Assembly (NCBI GenBank): GCA_027490915.1
Contig: JAIXXG010000107.1
Coordinates: 1-64,000, forward strand
Direction of reading: 5' to 3'
Source: Microbacteriaceae bacterium
GTDB lineage: Bacteria; Actinomycetota; Actinomycetes; Actinomycetales; Microbacteriaceae
Length of the DNA: 64,000 nt
Under the pieces are notes generated by a model. The model saw only the letters and a program-made list of their open reading frames with translations, searched no databases and had not been told where the DNA came from. Positions 1-8,331 of the stretch are shown piece after piece. Numbering within the stretch: position 1 is the stretch's first letter; every line of letters starts with the position of its first letter. A program made the translations under genes and the position numbers.

Positions 1-591
1 CTCGTGCGCCTGCTGCGCATCCTGCGCATCTTCCGCTTCCTGCCCGAAGCGCGCATCCTCATGGTGTCGATGATCAAGTCGGTTGCGCCGCTGGCCAGCC
101 TCGCCGTGCTCATCGGCTTCCTCATGTTCATCTACGCCATGGCCGGGGTGTACCTCTTCGGCGAGCAGGCTCCCGACAAGTGGGGCGACATCGGCACCGC
201 CATGGTGACGCTCACCGTCATGCTGACCCTCGAGAACTTCCCTGACTCGTTCCTGGGCGGCCTCTCGATCACCCCGTGGGCCCTGCTGTACTTCCTGAGC
301 TACATGTTCTTCATCGTGTTCACGGTGCTGAACATCCTCATCGGCATCGTCATCACGGCCATGGACCAGGCGCGCGAGGAGGTCACGGCCGACCGCGCGA
401 AAGAGGGCCTGCCGACGGCGACGGGCACGATCCACATCGGGGCGTCGATGCGGGATGCCCACGCGACGCACGCCGAGCTCGACGCCCTCGCGGCCGAGCT
501 CGAGGGGGTGGCGGGCGCGGGCACGGCATCCCCTGACCACATCCGGCGCATCCGCGACGAGATCGACCGCCTGAAGGCCGCGGCGCGCTGA
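1..591 (+). CDS. Voltage-gated cation channel, NavBac-like (5' truncated by window edge)
   Basis: The reading frame is open to base 1, so the true start lies upstream. The visible protein opens with an S4-like voltage-sensor end in which arginine recurs every third residue (RLLRILRIFRF). An S5 helix follows (about residues 28-50), then a pore loop with the filter TLENFPD near residue 75, and an S6 helix (about 92-118). A charged cytoplasmic tail completes it. Bacterial sodium channels usually carry TLESW in the filter; here only TLE is kept. The ion-channel family assignment is strong. Sodium selectivity is inferred and weakened by the filter change. It overlaps the next gene by one base (TGATG), so the two are probably cotranscribed. 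Confidence 0.85.
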   Translation, partial: LVRLLRILRIFRFLPEARILMVSMIKSVAPLASLAVLIGFLMFIYAMAGVYLFGEQAPDKWGDIGTAMVTLTVMLTLENFPDSFLGGLSITPWALLYFLSYMFFIVFTVLNILIGIVITAMDQAREEVTADRAKEGLPTATGTIHIGASMRDAHATHAELDALAAELEGVAGAGTASPDHIRRIRDEIDRLKAAAR

Positions 592-1823
592 TGCGCGGGC
601 GCCGGTTCGCCGCGGCCGCGCTGGCCGCCGTCGGGCTGCTGCTGCTGCCCGGGGCGGTCATGGCGCACTGGGCCACGACGCAACTGGTCGAGACCGAGCG
701 CTTCGTCGCCGCGCTCGGCCCGCTCGCCGACGACCCGGCGGTGCAGGATCGCATCATCGTCGAGGTCACGGCCCTCGTCGACGAGCAGATCGACATCGAC
801 GCCGTCACGAGCGAGCTGCTTGTCGGGCTCGGCGAGGCGCTCGAGCTCGGCCCCCGGGCGCAGGCCGCCCTCGAGCTCGTGAGCGCGCCGATCGCGGCCG
901 GAGTGCGCTCGCTCGTCGCCGACGTCGTCACCGAGGTCGTGCGCTCCGACGCGTTCAGCGCGGCCTGGCAGCGGTCGGTCGAGGTGCTGCACGCGCAGAC
1001 GATCCGCCTGCTCGCCGGGTCGCCCGACTCGCTGCTCGCGCTCGATCGCGACGGAACCCTGAGCCTGCCGCTCGGGCCCATCGTGGCCGAGGTGCGCGCC
1101 GCGCTCGTCGAGCAGGGCGTGCCGTTCGCCGCCGCCATCCCCGACGTCGACCGCGCGATCGTCATCGCCGAGGTGCCGAACCTTGCCCTCGCCCGCGTGC
1201 TCTTCCAGGTGGGCATGACCGTCGGGCTGTGGCTGCCGTGGATCACCGCCGCGCTGCTCGTCGGGGCTGTGCTGCTCGCTCCCCGTCGGCCCGCGACCCT
1301 CCGCACGGTGGGGCTCATCGCGCTCGGTGTCACGGCGGCGCTCGCCGTCGGCTTCTCGCTCGCGCGCACGGCGATCGCGGCCTACGTGGGGCCCGACTCC
1401 TCGGCCGTCGCCCGGGCGGTGTTCGACGCGATGACGGCGTACGCCGTGAGCGTGGTGCTCGGCCTGCTCGCCCTCAGCGTGCTGGCGGTGCTCGTCGGCT
1501 GGTGGCTCGGGGCATCAGGGCTCGCGCAGGGGGCCCGCGCTGCGCTCAGCGCCCGCCTCGCCGCGGGCCGCGCGGCGCTGGGTGTTGCCGAGGGGCCCGT
1601 CACGACGTGGCTCCACGCGCGGCGCGCGCCGCTGCGGTACGGCATCGTCGCGCTCGCCGCTCTTCCGGCCGTGCTGCTGCCCCCGCTCTCAGTGCTCACC
1701 GTGCTCGCGAGCGCGCTGCTCGCAGCCGGCCTGCTCGTGCTGCTCGAGCTGCTCGCCGTCGCTCCCGCACCGCCTGCCCCCGCGCCGAAGCGTCGCGCGC
1801 CGAAGGTGGCGAGCGGCGCCTAA
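591..1823 (+). CDS. Hypothetical multi-pass membrane protein
   Basis: The 410-residue protein begins with a signal-anchor helix (about residues 5-25). A roughly 170-residue, probably extracytoplasmic region rich in Ala, Val, Glu and Asp follows. Four or so hydrophobic segments lie between about residues 205 and 390, and the tail is basic. No catalytic motif is visible. Its ATG overlaps the channel-gene stop by one base, which suggests translational coupling and perhaps a shared membrane role. The stop overlaps the convergent acetyltransferase stop by 3-4 bases. I do not recognise a characterised family. Confidence 0.75.
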   Translation: MRGRRFAAAALAAVGLLLLPGAVMAHWATTQLVETERFVAALGPLADDPAVQDRIIVEVTALVDEQIDIDAVTSELLVGLGEALELGPRAQAALELVSAPIAAGVRSLVADVVTEVVRSDAFSAAWQRSVEVLHAQTIRLLAGSPDSLLALDRDGTLSLPLGPIVAEVRAALVEQGVPFAAAIPDVDRAIVIAEVPNLALARVLFQVGMTVGLWLPWITAALLVGAVLLAPRRPATLRTVGLIALGVTAALAVGFSLARTAIAAYVGPDSSAVARAVFDAMTAYAVSVVLGLLALSVLAVLVGWWLGASGLAQGARAALSARLAAGRAALGVAEGPVTTWLHARRAPLRYGIVALAALPAVLLPPLSVLTVLASALLAAGLLVLLELLAVAPAPPAPAPKRRAPKVASGA

Positions 1824-2278
1824 CCCAGCGCCTTCTCCATGCACACGCTGAACTCGTCGCCCACATAGGGCCCGAAGTTCTCGATGTGCGCGTACCCGCG
1901 CCGCTCGTACAGGGCGATCGCGGGCAGCTGCTTCGGGCCGGTCTCCAGCTGCAGTGTGCGGATGCCCTGCGCGCGGGCGGCCGCCTCGAGAGCATCCATC
2001 ACCGCCGTCGCGACGCCCTGGCCGCGCCCGGCCTCGTCGACGTACAGCCTCTTCAGCTCGCCCGTCGTGTCACCCCGATCGACGAGGGCCGCCATGCCGA
2101 GCGCCCGGCTCTGGTCGTCGCGCGCGACGAACACGGTCACCCCGGGGGCGACGAGCTCGTCGAGGTTCAGCATGTAGCAGCTCTCGGCGGGGTAGAGGCT
2201 CAGGGCGTAGGCGTCGCCCGCACGCAGCAGAGCCTCGACCTCGGGCTGGCGGGGGTCTTCGACGGTGACGGTGATCAC
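1820..2278 (-). CDS. GNAT family N-acetyltransferase
   Basis: With a GTG start at 2278 the protein has 152 residues, normal for a single GNAT domain. The acetyl-CoA binding motif A is visible as LKRLYVDEAGRGQGVATAVMDAL, and the C-terminal motif B as ALYERRGYAHIENFGPY. A longer frame continues upstream, but its extra N-terminus is low-complexity and resembles no GNAT. TATTCT ends 9 bases before the GTG, which favours the short form. The substrate cannot be told. It converges on and overlaps the end of the upstream membrane-protein gene. Confidence 0.8.
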   Translation of the reverse strand: MITVTVEDPRQPEVEALLRAGDAYALSLYPAESCYMLNLDELVAPGVTVFVARDDQSRALGMAALVDRGDTTGELKRLYVDEAGRGQGVATAVMDALEAAARAQGIRTLQLETGPKQLPAIALYERRGYAHIENFGPYVGDEFSVCMEKALG

Positions 2279-2534
2279 GATGCGCCCAGAATACGGGCTC
2301 GGCCCGCGGGGGCGGCAGGCGCGTGGGGTACCCTGAGGGGTCGGCTGGAGGCGGGCGAGCATGCTCGTCATCTGCATTGTGTGCGCCTCAGGGCCGGTGC
2401 CCGCCGTCGATCGACGGTACGGGCTCACCTCGAGAAGTGACGGCCCCCGGCCCTCGACCCCGCGTCGACGACTGCCTGGGATAGCGGTGCGCGTGCGCGC
2501 CGACGAGAACCTCGTGCTCTACCCAGGAAGATCC

Positions 2535-4313
2535 ATGCCTCAGAAGAAGCAGGGCGGCGCCGCGCGCGCCGGCCAGAACACCCGCACCTCGGCCCGCTCG
2601 ACCGGCGGCTCGTCCGGCGGCTCGACCGCCCGCGCCGGAGCCCCCGGATCGCGCAGCCCCAAGCACCGCGGCTACCGCCCCGACGAGGCCGCGGCCTCCG
2701 GCTCGGCAACCGGCAAGAAGCCCCGCTGGAGCCGCGATGAGCGGGTCGAGCGCGGCCGCACCCCCGAGCGCGGGGCCCCGTCGCGCAACGGCGGGCGCGA
2801 CGAGAAACATGACGCCGAACGTCGCCGTACCGGCCGGGATGCGGTGCCCACGCGCGACGGCGCCGAGCGCACCGGCACCGGTCGGGCCGTGCACCGCCCC
2901 GAGTGGCGCCCGAAGACCGGCGCTGGCCGCCCGGCGCGCGCCGAGCATCCCGCCCGCGACGAGCGCGGCAGCCGCGACGCGCGCCCTGCTCGCGACGCAC
3001 GCACGACGAGCGCCCCGCGCACGCAGCGCGAGCAGCGCGAGGCCCGGCCCTCGAGCTTCTACCCCGACCGCACGGCGACCGCCGCGGCGACCGACGATGT
3101 CGTGCTCGACCGCTTGGCGGCACGCGCCGTCGAGGCCGCCGACGTCGAGGGTGTGACCTTCGCCGACCTCGGCCTCGGCGGCAACATCACGCGCACGCTC
3201 GCCGACCTCGGTGCCGAGCGCCCGTTCCCGATCCAGGCGGCGACCATCCCCGATGTGCTCGCCGGCCGCGACGTGCTCGGCCGCGGCCGCACCGGCTCGG
3301 GCAAGACCATCGCCTTCGGCGCGCCGCTCGTCGAGCGCCTGCTGCAGAACCGAGGCGGAACCCGGCGCGAGATGGGTCGTGCCCCGCGCGCCCTGATTCT
3401 CGCGCCGACGCGCGAGCTCGCCCTGCAGATCGACGCGACCGTGCAGCCCATCGCGCGCAGCGTCGGGCAGTTCACCACGCAGATCTACGGCGGCGTGCCG
3501 CAGGGCCGCCAGGTCGGCGCCCTGCAGCGCGGTGTCGACATCATCATCGGCACGCCGGGCCGCATCGAAGACCTCGTCGAGCAGGGTCGTCTCGACCTCA
3601 GCCAGATCGAGATCGTCGTGCTCGACGAGGCCGACCACATGTGCGAGCTCGGTTTTCTCGAGCCCGTGCAGCGCATCATCCGCCGCACGCGCAGCGGAGG
3701 GCAGCGCCTGCTGTTCTCGGCGACGCTCGACAGCGGCGTCGCGAGCCTCGTCGCCGAGTTCCTCACCGACCCCGCGGTCTACGAGGTGGCGGGGGAGGAC
3801 CAGCAGTCGTCGACGATCGACCACCGCGTGCTGCTCGTCGAGCAGCGCGAGAAGCGCGCCGTCATCGAGCAGCTCGCGGCCGGCCCGGGCAAGACGCTCG
3901 TGTTCGCGCGCACCCGCGCGTTCGCCGAAGAGCTCGCCGATCAGCTCGACGACGCGGGAATCGCGACCGTCAGCCTGCACGGCGACCTCAACCAGGCGCG
4001 TCGCACCCGCAACCTCGAGAAGCTCACAAGCGGGCGCGTGCGCGTGCTCGTGGCGACGGATGTCGCGGCCCGGGGCATCCACGTCGACGACATCTCGCTC
4101 GTGGTGCAGGCCGACGCGCCCGACGAGTACAAGACGTACCTGCACCGCGCGGGCCGCACCGGCCGCGCCGGCAAGCCCGGCACGGTCGTGACCCTCATCA
4201 CGCGCCCGCGCGCCCGCCGCTTCGGCGAACTGCTCGAGCGCGCCGAGATCGAGGCTGAGACCACCGCGGTGCGCGCGGGCGACCGCCTGCTCGACGAGCT
4301 CGCCGCCCTCTGA
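2535..4313 (+). CDS. DEAD-box RNA helicase with disordered basic N-terminus
   Basis: The 592-residue protein has a roughly 175-residue low-complexity head rich in Arg, Gly, Ser and Ala, then a complete DEAD-box core. Motif I (GRTGSGKT) is near residue 252, DEAD near 363, SAT near 394 and HRAGRTGR near 536. The ATG at 2535 is chosen because GGAAG stands 4-9 bases upstream. Such helicases unwind RNA in ribosome assembly, mRNA turnover or cold adaptation. The basic head probably binds RNA. It is a single gene, followed by tandem repeats and a long inverted repeat. Confidence 0.9.
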   Translation: MPQKKQGGAARAGQNTRTSARSTGGSSGGSTARAGAPGSRSPKHRGYRPDEAAASGSATGKKPRWSRDERVERGRTPERGAPSRNGGRDEKHDAERRRTGRDAVPTRDGAERTGTGRAVHRPEWRPKTGAGRPARAEHPARDERGSRDARPARDARTTSAPRTQREQREARPSSFYPDRTATAAATDDVVLDRLAARAVEAADVEGVTFADLGLGGNITRTLADLGAERPFPIQAATIPDVLAGRDVLGRGRTGSGKTIAFGAPLVERLLQNRGGTRREMGRAPRALILAPTRELALQIDATVQPIARSVGQFTTQIYGGVPQGRQVGALQRGVDIIIGTPGRIEDLVEQGRLDLSQIEIVVLDEADHMCELGFLEPVQRIIRRTRSGGQRLLFSATLDSGVASLVAEFLTDPAVYEVAGEDQQSSTIDHRVLLVEQREKRAVIEQLAAGPGKTLVFARTRAFAEELADQLDDAGIATVSLHGDLNQARRTRNLEKLTSGRVRVLVATDVAARGIHVDDISLVVQADAPDEYKTYLHRAGRTGRAGKPGTVVTLITRPRARRFGELLERAEIEAETTAVRAGDRLLDELAAL

Positions 4314-4319
4314 CCCTCG

Positions 4320-4373
4320 CCCTGGCGCCTCTCACCCTGGCGCCCCTCCCCTGGCGCCTCAAGCCCTGGCGCC
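4320..4373. repeat. Four direct copies of CCCTGGCGCC
   Basis: The 10-mer CCCTGGCGCC begins at 4320, 4335, 4349 and 4364, a period of 14-15 bases, starting 7 bases after the helicase stop. It encodes nothing I can recognise. It may be slippage-prone DNA or part of the 3' untranslated region. Confidence 0.8.
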
Positions 4374-4409
4374 CCTCCCCTCCGAGAGGCACCTGTTCGG
4401 CTCTCTGCT

Positions 4410-4463
4410 GAGACTCCTGAATCCAAGGACGGCCCGACCGCCATCCTTGCATTCGGGAGTTTC
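4410..4463. terminator. Long inverted repeat between convergent genes, probable bidirectional terminator
   Basis: Arms of 23 bases at 4410-4432 and 4441-4463 pair with four mismatches around an 8-base loop. No T-tract follows. It lies between the convergent helicase and EamA genes, so a terminator for both is likely. It belongs to the set of unusually long dyads seen in this window. Confidence 0.65.
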
Positions 4464-4517
4464 GGAGAGGGGCGGTGCGGGTTCGGGCCGGGGTCGGGGC
4501 GGGCGGGGGATGCGGGC

Positions 4518-5537
4518 TCAGGCCGCGGCGAGCATCGCGCTCGCGGCCAGCGCCAGCACGAGCCCGACCCACTGCAGCCGCGCGATGCGCTCGCGCAGCA
4601 CCACCGCGGCGAGCAGGATCGTGCCCGCCGGGTAGAGCGCCGTCAGCACCGAGACGATCGTGAGCTCGCCGACCCGCAGCCCCACGATCACGATGATGTT
4701 GGCGACGGCGTCGAGCAGTCCGCACCCGACGCCGAGCCAGAAGCCGCCACGCCAGCCGCCACGCAGTGCGGCGGCACTCGCGCGCAGCAGCCGGGTGCCG
4801 GCGCCGCCCTCGGTCGGTTCCGCGACGGCGGTGCCCGCGGCTGCCGGGGCGTCGGCGGCGAGCCCGTGCGGCGCGCCGTGCGCGCCGTCGAGCACCGCGA
4901 GCGGCGCATCCGTCGCCCGCACGTGCCGCGCCGCCGCGACGACCGCGAGAACGAGGATGAGCGTGATCATGATGCTGCCGCTCACGCTGCGGTTCACGAC
5001 GAGGGGCACGAGCCCGCTGTCGTCGGGCGTCTGGTCGATGAGGATGTAGAACGCCCCGATGAGGGTGCCCGAGGCGACCGCCATCAGCAGCCCCGCGAGG
5101 GTCGGCCGCACGGCCTCCTTCGACGGCACGAAGCCGACGAGCACGACGGCGACGAGCGCGAGGGCGAACGCCGGGTACGCGATGACGCCGAGCTGCGAAC
5201 CGGTGACGAGCCCCCAGGTGAGCGGCACGATCGCGGAGGTCACGGCGGTCAGCGGCGACAGGATGCTCATCGGCCCGATCGCGAGGCACGCGTAGAGCAG
5301 CGCGATGGCGGCAGCGCCCGTGACGCCCGAGATGCCGCCCCACAGCACGGCCTCCCACGACCAGCGTCCGGGCACGAGGAGCGAGCCGAGCGCCAGCAGC
5401 ACGACGCCCGAGAGCGCACCGACGGCGGTCACCCGCAGCGCCGAGATGCGGCGCGCGGCGAGCCCGCCGAGGAAGTCGGCGGCGCCGTAGACGAGGGCGC
5501 CGGCGAGCCCGAGGATCACTGTGAGCACGTCGCGCAC
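4518..5537 (-). CDS. EamA/DMT superfamily transporter
   Basis: The 339-residue protein shows ten hydrophobic segments in two EamA-like halves, joined by an Ala/Gly-rich loop of about 60 residues (roughly 205-265). The second half ends with the typical [31 protein letters not shown] pattern. DMT proteins export or exchange metabolites across the cytoplasmic membrane; the substrate is not predictable. GTG at 5537 has AGGAG directly upstream. The gene is divergent from cysK. Confidence 0.85.
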   Translation of the reverse strand: MRDVLTVILGLAGALVYGAADFLGGLAARRISALRVTAVGALSGVVLLALGSLLVPGRWSWEAVLWGGISGVTGAAAIALLYACLAIGPMSILSPLTAVTSAIVPLTWGLVTGSQLGVIAYPAFALALVAVVLVGFVPSKEAVRPTLAGLLMAVASGTLIGAFYILIDQTPDDSGLVPLVVNRSVSGSIMITLILVLAVVAAARHVRATDAPLAVLDGAHGAPHGLAADAPAAAGTAVAEPTEGGAGTRLLRASAAALRGGWRGGFWLGVGCGLLDAVANIIVIVGLRVGELTIVSVLTALYPAGTILLAAVVLRERIARLQWVGLVLALAASAMLAAA

Positions 5538-5682
5538 CTCCTGCGTCGATTCTCGCAGGGGCGGGAATGGTGTGACGAATCGGGTGGTTGAGCCGGGGGG
5601 TGTGCGCTGGCGTCACATTCGCTCGGCATGCAGGCCGCGCCCGTACCCTAGAACCTCACGACTTTCTCTCGAGGAGAACCCC

Positions 5683-6618
5683 ATGGCTCGCATCTATTCC
5701 GACATCACCGAGGTCTTCGGCAACACCCCGCTCGTCACGCTGCGGAAGGTGACCGATGGCGCGGGGGCGACCGTGCTGGCCAAGCTCGAGTTCTACAACC
5801 CCTCGGCGAGCGTGAAAGACCGCCTCGGAGTCGCCATCGTCGACGCGGCCGAGAAGAGCGGCGAGCTGCAGCCCGGGGGCACGATCATCGAGGCGACGAG
5901 CGGCAACACCGGCATCGCGCTCGCGATGGTCGGCGCGGCCCGCGGCTACAAGACCGTGCTGGTCATGCCCGAGTCGATGAGCACGGAGCGCAAGATGCTG
6001 CTCAAGGCGTACGGCGCCGAGCTCATCCTCACCCCGGCGAGCGAGGGCATGAAGGGGGCCGTGGCGACGTCGGAGCGGCTCGCCGCCGAGCGCCCGGGCT
6101 CGATCCTCGCCCGCCAGTTCGAGAACGAGGCGAACGCCGAGATTCACCGCCGCACCACCGGCCCCGAGGTGTGGAACGACACCGACGGCGCCGTCGACAT
6201 CTTCGTCGCCGGCGTGGGAACCGGCGGCACCATCACCGGCACCGGCCAGTACCTCAAGCAGCAGAAGCCCGGCCTGCAGGTGGTCGCCGTCGAGCCGGAG
6301 GAGAACCCCATCCTGCGCGGGGGCGCTCCCGGCCCCCACAAGATCGCCGGCATCGGCCCGAACTTCATCGCTCCGGTGCTCGACCAGGAGATCTACGACG
6401 AGGTCGTCGACGTCAACATCGACCAGGCGGTCTCGATGGCGCGCCGCCTCGCCGAGGAGGAGGGCATCCTCGCCGGCATCTCGTCGGGGGCGACCGTGCA
6501 CGCCGCGGTCGAGCTGGCGAAGCGGCCCGAGAACGCCGGCAAGCTCATCGTCGTCATCGTCGCGAGCTACGGCGAGCGCTACCTGTCGAGCGTGCTCTAC
6601 GAAGACCTGCGAGCGTAG
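5683..6618 (+). CDS. cysK: O-acetylserine sulfhydrylase (cysteine synthase A)
   Basis: This PLP enzyme makes L-cysteine from O-acetyl-L-serine and sulfide. The 311-residue protein has the PLP lysine in PSASVKDR (Lys45), the TSGNTG substrate loop and the GTGGTITG phosphate-binding loop. The C-terminal SYGERYLSS is typical. ATG at 5683 is preceded by GAGGAG at 5671-5676. cysE starts on the very next base after the stop, so the last two steps of cysteine synthesis form one operon. CysK and CysE commonly form a regulatory complex. Confidence 0.96.
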   Translation: MARIYSDITEVFGNTPLVTLRKVTDGAGATVLAKLEFYNPSASVKDRLGVAIVDAAEKSGELQPGGTIIEATSGNTGIALAMVGAARGYKTVLVMPESMSTERKMLLKAYGAELILTPASEGMKGAVATSERLAAERPGSILARQFENEANAEIHRRTTGPEVWNDTDGAVDIFVAGVGTGGTITGTGQYLKQQKPGLQVVAVEPEENPILRGGAPGPHKIAGIGPNFIAPVLDQEIYDEVVDVNIDQAVSMARRLAEEEGILAGISSGATVHAAVELAKRPENAGKLIVVIVASYGERYLSSVLYEDLRA

Positions 6619-7185
6619 ATGAGCGTGCGGGAGGACATCCGCACGGCCCGTCTGCGCGACCCGGCCGCGCGGTCGGCGCTCGAGGTGTTCCTGACCTCGG
6701 CGGGTCTGCATGCCGTGTGGTGGCATCGCATCGCGAGCTGGTTGTGGCGGCACGGGTTCAAACTGCTCGGTCGCATGGTCGCGCAGGGTGCGCGGTGGTG
6801 GACGGGCATCGAGATCCACCCCGGGGCGACGATCGGCAAGCGGCTCTTCATCGACCACGGCATGGGGGTGGTCATCGGCGAGACCGCTGAGATCGGTGAC
6901 GACGTCATGCTGTACCACGGCGTCACCCTCGGCGGTCGAACCCTCGAGAAGGGCAAGCGCCACCCGACGGTCGGCAACGGCGTGCTCATCGGGGCCAACG
7001 CCACCGTGCTCGGCCCCGTCACGATCGGCGACCGCTCGCAGGTCGGCGCGCTCGCTCTGGTGACGAAGGATGTTCCCGCCGACTCGGTCGCGACGGGCAT
7101 CCCTGCCACCTCGCGCCCGATCGATCGCGGCGCCGGCCGCACGGGCGCCGACGGCTTCGTCATCGACCCGGCGATTCACATTTAG
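6619..7185 (+). CDS. cysE: Serine O-acetyltransferase
   Basis: The enzyme acetylates L-serine with acetyl-CoA to give the CysK substrate. At 188 residues it is the short EpsC-like form lacking the long N-terminal domain of enteric CysE. Visible are [34 protein letters not shown] and further left-handed beta-helix hexapeptide repeats. His and Asp of FIDHG are the likely catalytic pair. The C-terminus ends in DPAIHI; a terminal Ile is what normally inserts in the CysK active site. There is no gap after cysK. Confidence 0.95.
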   Translation: MSVREDIRTARLRDPAARSALEVFLTSAGLHAVWWHRIASWLWRHGFKLLGRMVAQGARWWTGIEIHPGATIGKRLFIDHGMGVVIGETAEIGDDVMLYHGVTLGGRTLEKGKRHPTVGNGVLIGANATVLGPVTIGDRSQVGALALVTKDVPADSVATGIPATSRPIDRGAGRTGADGFVIDPAIHI

Positions 7186-7351
7186 ATCGAGCACGCGAAG
7201 CTGCGGTCTCGAGGCTGCGGTTTTCGCAATACGAAAGAAGCGGCTGCTTAAACGGTTGGGTGTGTTTTTCCGCTCTGTCTCGTGTATTGAGTTCCCCGCT
7301 ACGGTGCTCGAAACTCAGGTAAAGCCTGGTGGCTCAGAATCGGAGGAACTG
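7186..7351. other. AT-richer intergenic stretch before the secreted-protein cassette
   Basis: Base composition drops noticeably after cysE (runs such as TGTGTTTTTCC and GCTTAAACGG) and stays low through the next two genes. No clear terminator or tRNA is visible. It probably holds the promoter of the next gene and may mark one edge of acquired DNA. Confidence 0.4.
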
Positions 7352-8056
7352 ATGCAACGTCTCCACCCGCATGGTGTGCGCAAGGCCGTGGCTGTCGTCA
7401 TGGCGGGCTTGTGGATGTTTGCTGCCGTTCCGCCGCAATTCGCCTTGGTCCCGTCCGATCCGTACAGCGAAGTTCGAGCCCATCTGGAGACCTTCGGCGT
7501 CCCTTCTCATCAGGTGGAGACTCTGATCCTCGCTTTGGAAAGTGACGACCCCTGGGAGGTGTACGAGGTCGGGGCAATTCCCGTCTCGCGAGATCGCCTC
7601 ATCATCGATGGTATGGACTATCGAATCAGCCGCTTTGCCGACGGTTCCTTCTCTGCTCAGGGAATAGAGATTCCCCGGATATCGACGAACGGCCGGATTC
7701 AATCCAGAGGGATTCAAGCGTGCGTTGTCACGGGAGGGTCCGGCTACAAGAATTACGACAATTGTCAAGTCGACGGGGTGTGGGGCGCAATCGTAGCCGG
7801 TGCAACCGGGGTTGACTTCACCATCGTTCAGGGCAGCTACGACCGGATTCGTTACGCAGGTGTTCCGTTTCAGCGTTGCCTTGCTGGCACAACATGCAGT
7901 TCACCATCTCTTGTGGCGTCTCGGATGATCGAGACGACGTCGAACCGTGCGTTCATCCGTTGGCAGGGTGATGCGTCAACGATTTGGGGCATGAGTTGGA
8001 ACTACTGGGTGGAGCTCCGTGTTGGTCGCGACACGTACTCAACGGTCACGTCGTGA
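7352..8056 (+). CDS. Hypothetical secreted protein
   Basis: The 234-residue protein starts with a basic N-region and a hydrophobic stretch (about residues 11-32) that looks like a signal peptide. The mature part has four cysteines (ACVV, DNCQ, QRCL, TTCS), likely two disulfides, and ends in a Trp/Tyr-rich segment. GGAGG at 7342-7346 fits ATG 7352. Codon usage is less GC-biased than in the neighbours, suggesting acquisition. A 4-bp GTGA overlap couples it to the small membrane protein that follows. I do not recognise the family. A secreted effector with a membrane partner is speculation. Confidence 0.7.
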   Translation: MQRLHPHGVRKAVAVVMAGLWMFAAVPPQFALVPSDPYSEVRAHLETFGVPSHQVETLILALESDDPWEVYEVGAIPVSRDRLIIDGMDYRISRFADGSFSAQGIEIPRISTNGRIQSRGIQACVVTGGSGYKNYDNCQVDGVWGAIVAGATGVDFTIVQGSYDRIRYAGVPFQRCLAGTTCSSPSLVASRMIETTSNRAFIRWQGDASTIWGMSWNYWVELRVGRDTYSTVTS

Positions 8057-8289
8057 CGGTGCCTGGACCCATCATCCCCCCGTGGTTCGACGCCCTGACG
8101 TGGATCGGCTTCGCCTCGGTAGCTGCGCTCACCGTCGCCAGTATCGTGCTGATCGCGCGGACACCTCGATTCGGGAGTCTGGATAGGACGGTCTGGATTG
8201 CCGTCGTCGTGCTGGTTCCCATAGTGGGCGCGATCGTATGGTTCATCTTTCAATGGTTCCAGAAGGGCGGCCCTCGCGGCGAGGAGTAA
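8053..8289 (+). CDS. PLDc_N-type small membrane protein
   Basis: The 78-residue protein has two transmembrane helices separated by a short basic loop. The second, WIAVVVLVPIVGAIVWFIF, matches the phospholipase D nuclease N-terminal (PLDc_N) pattern, but no catalytic HKD domain follows. Its GTG start overlaps the upstream stop by 4 bases. PLDc_N proteins often accompany secreted or bacteriocin-like proteins in Gram-positive bacteria, so an accessory or immunity role is possible but unproven. Confidence 0.75.
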   Translation: MTVPGPIIPPWFDALTWIGFASVAALTVASIVLIARTPRFGSLDRTVWIAVVVLVPIVGAIVWFIFQWFQKGGPRGEE

Positions 8290-8331
8290 GGCGGGTCAGC
8301 ACGGTCAGTCCTGCCGACTAGCCTGGGGCGG

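Noticed and set aside
300-1369. Long minus-strand open frames opposite the channel and membrane-protein genes
   Set aside because: They are Arg/Ala/Ser-rich mirror frames typical of GC-rich coding DNA, with no domain similarity and full overlap with well-supported genes.
2361-2534. Upstream extension of the DEAD-box helicase start
   Set aside because: The extra residues resemble no helicase, while ATG 2535 has a good RBS at the right distance.
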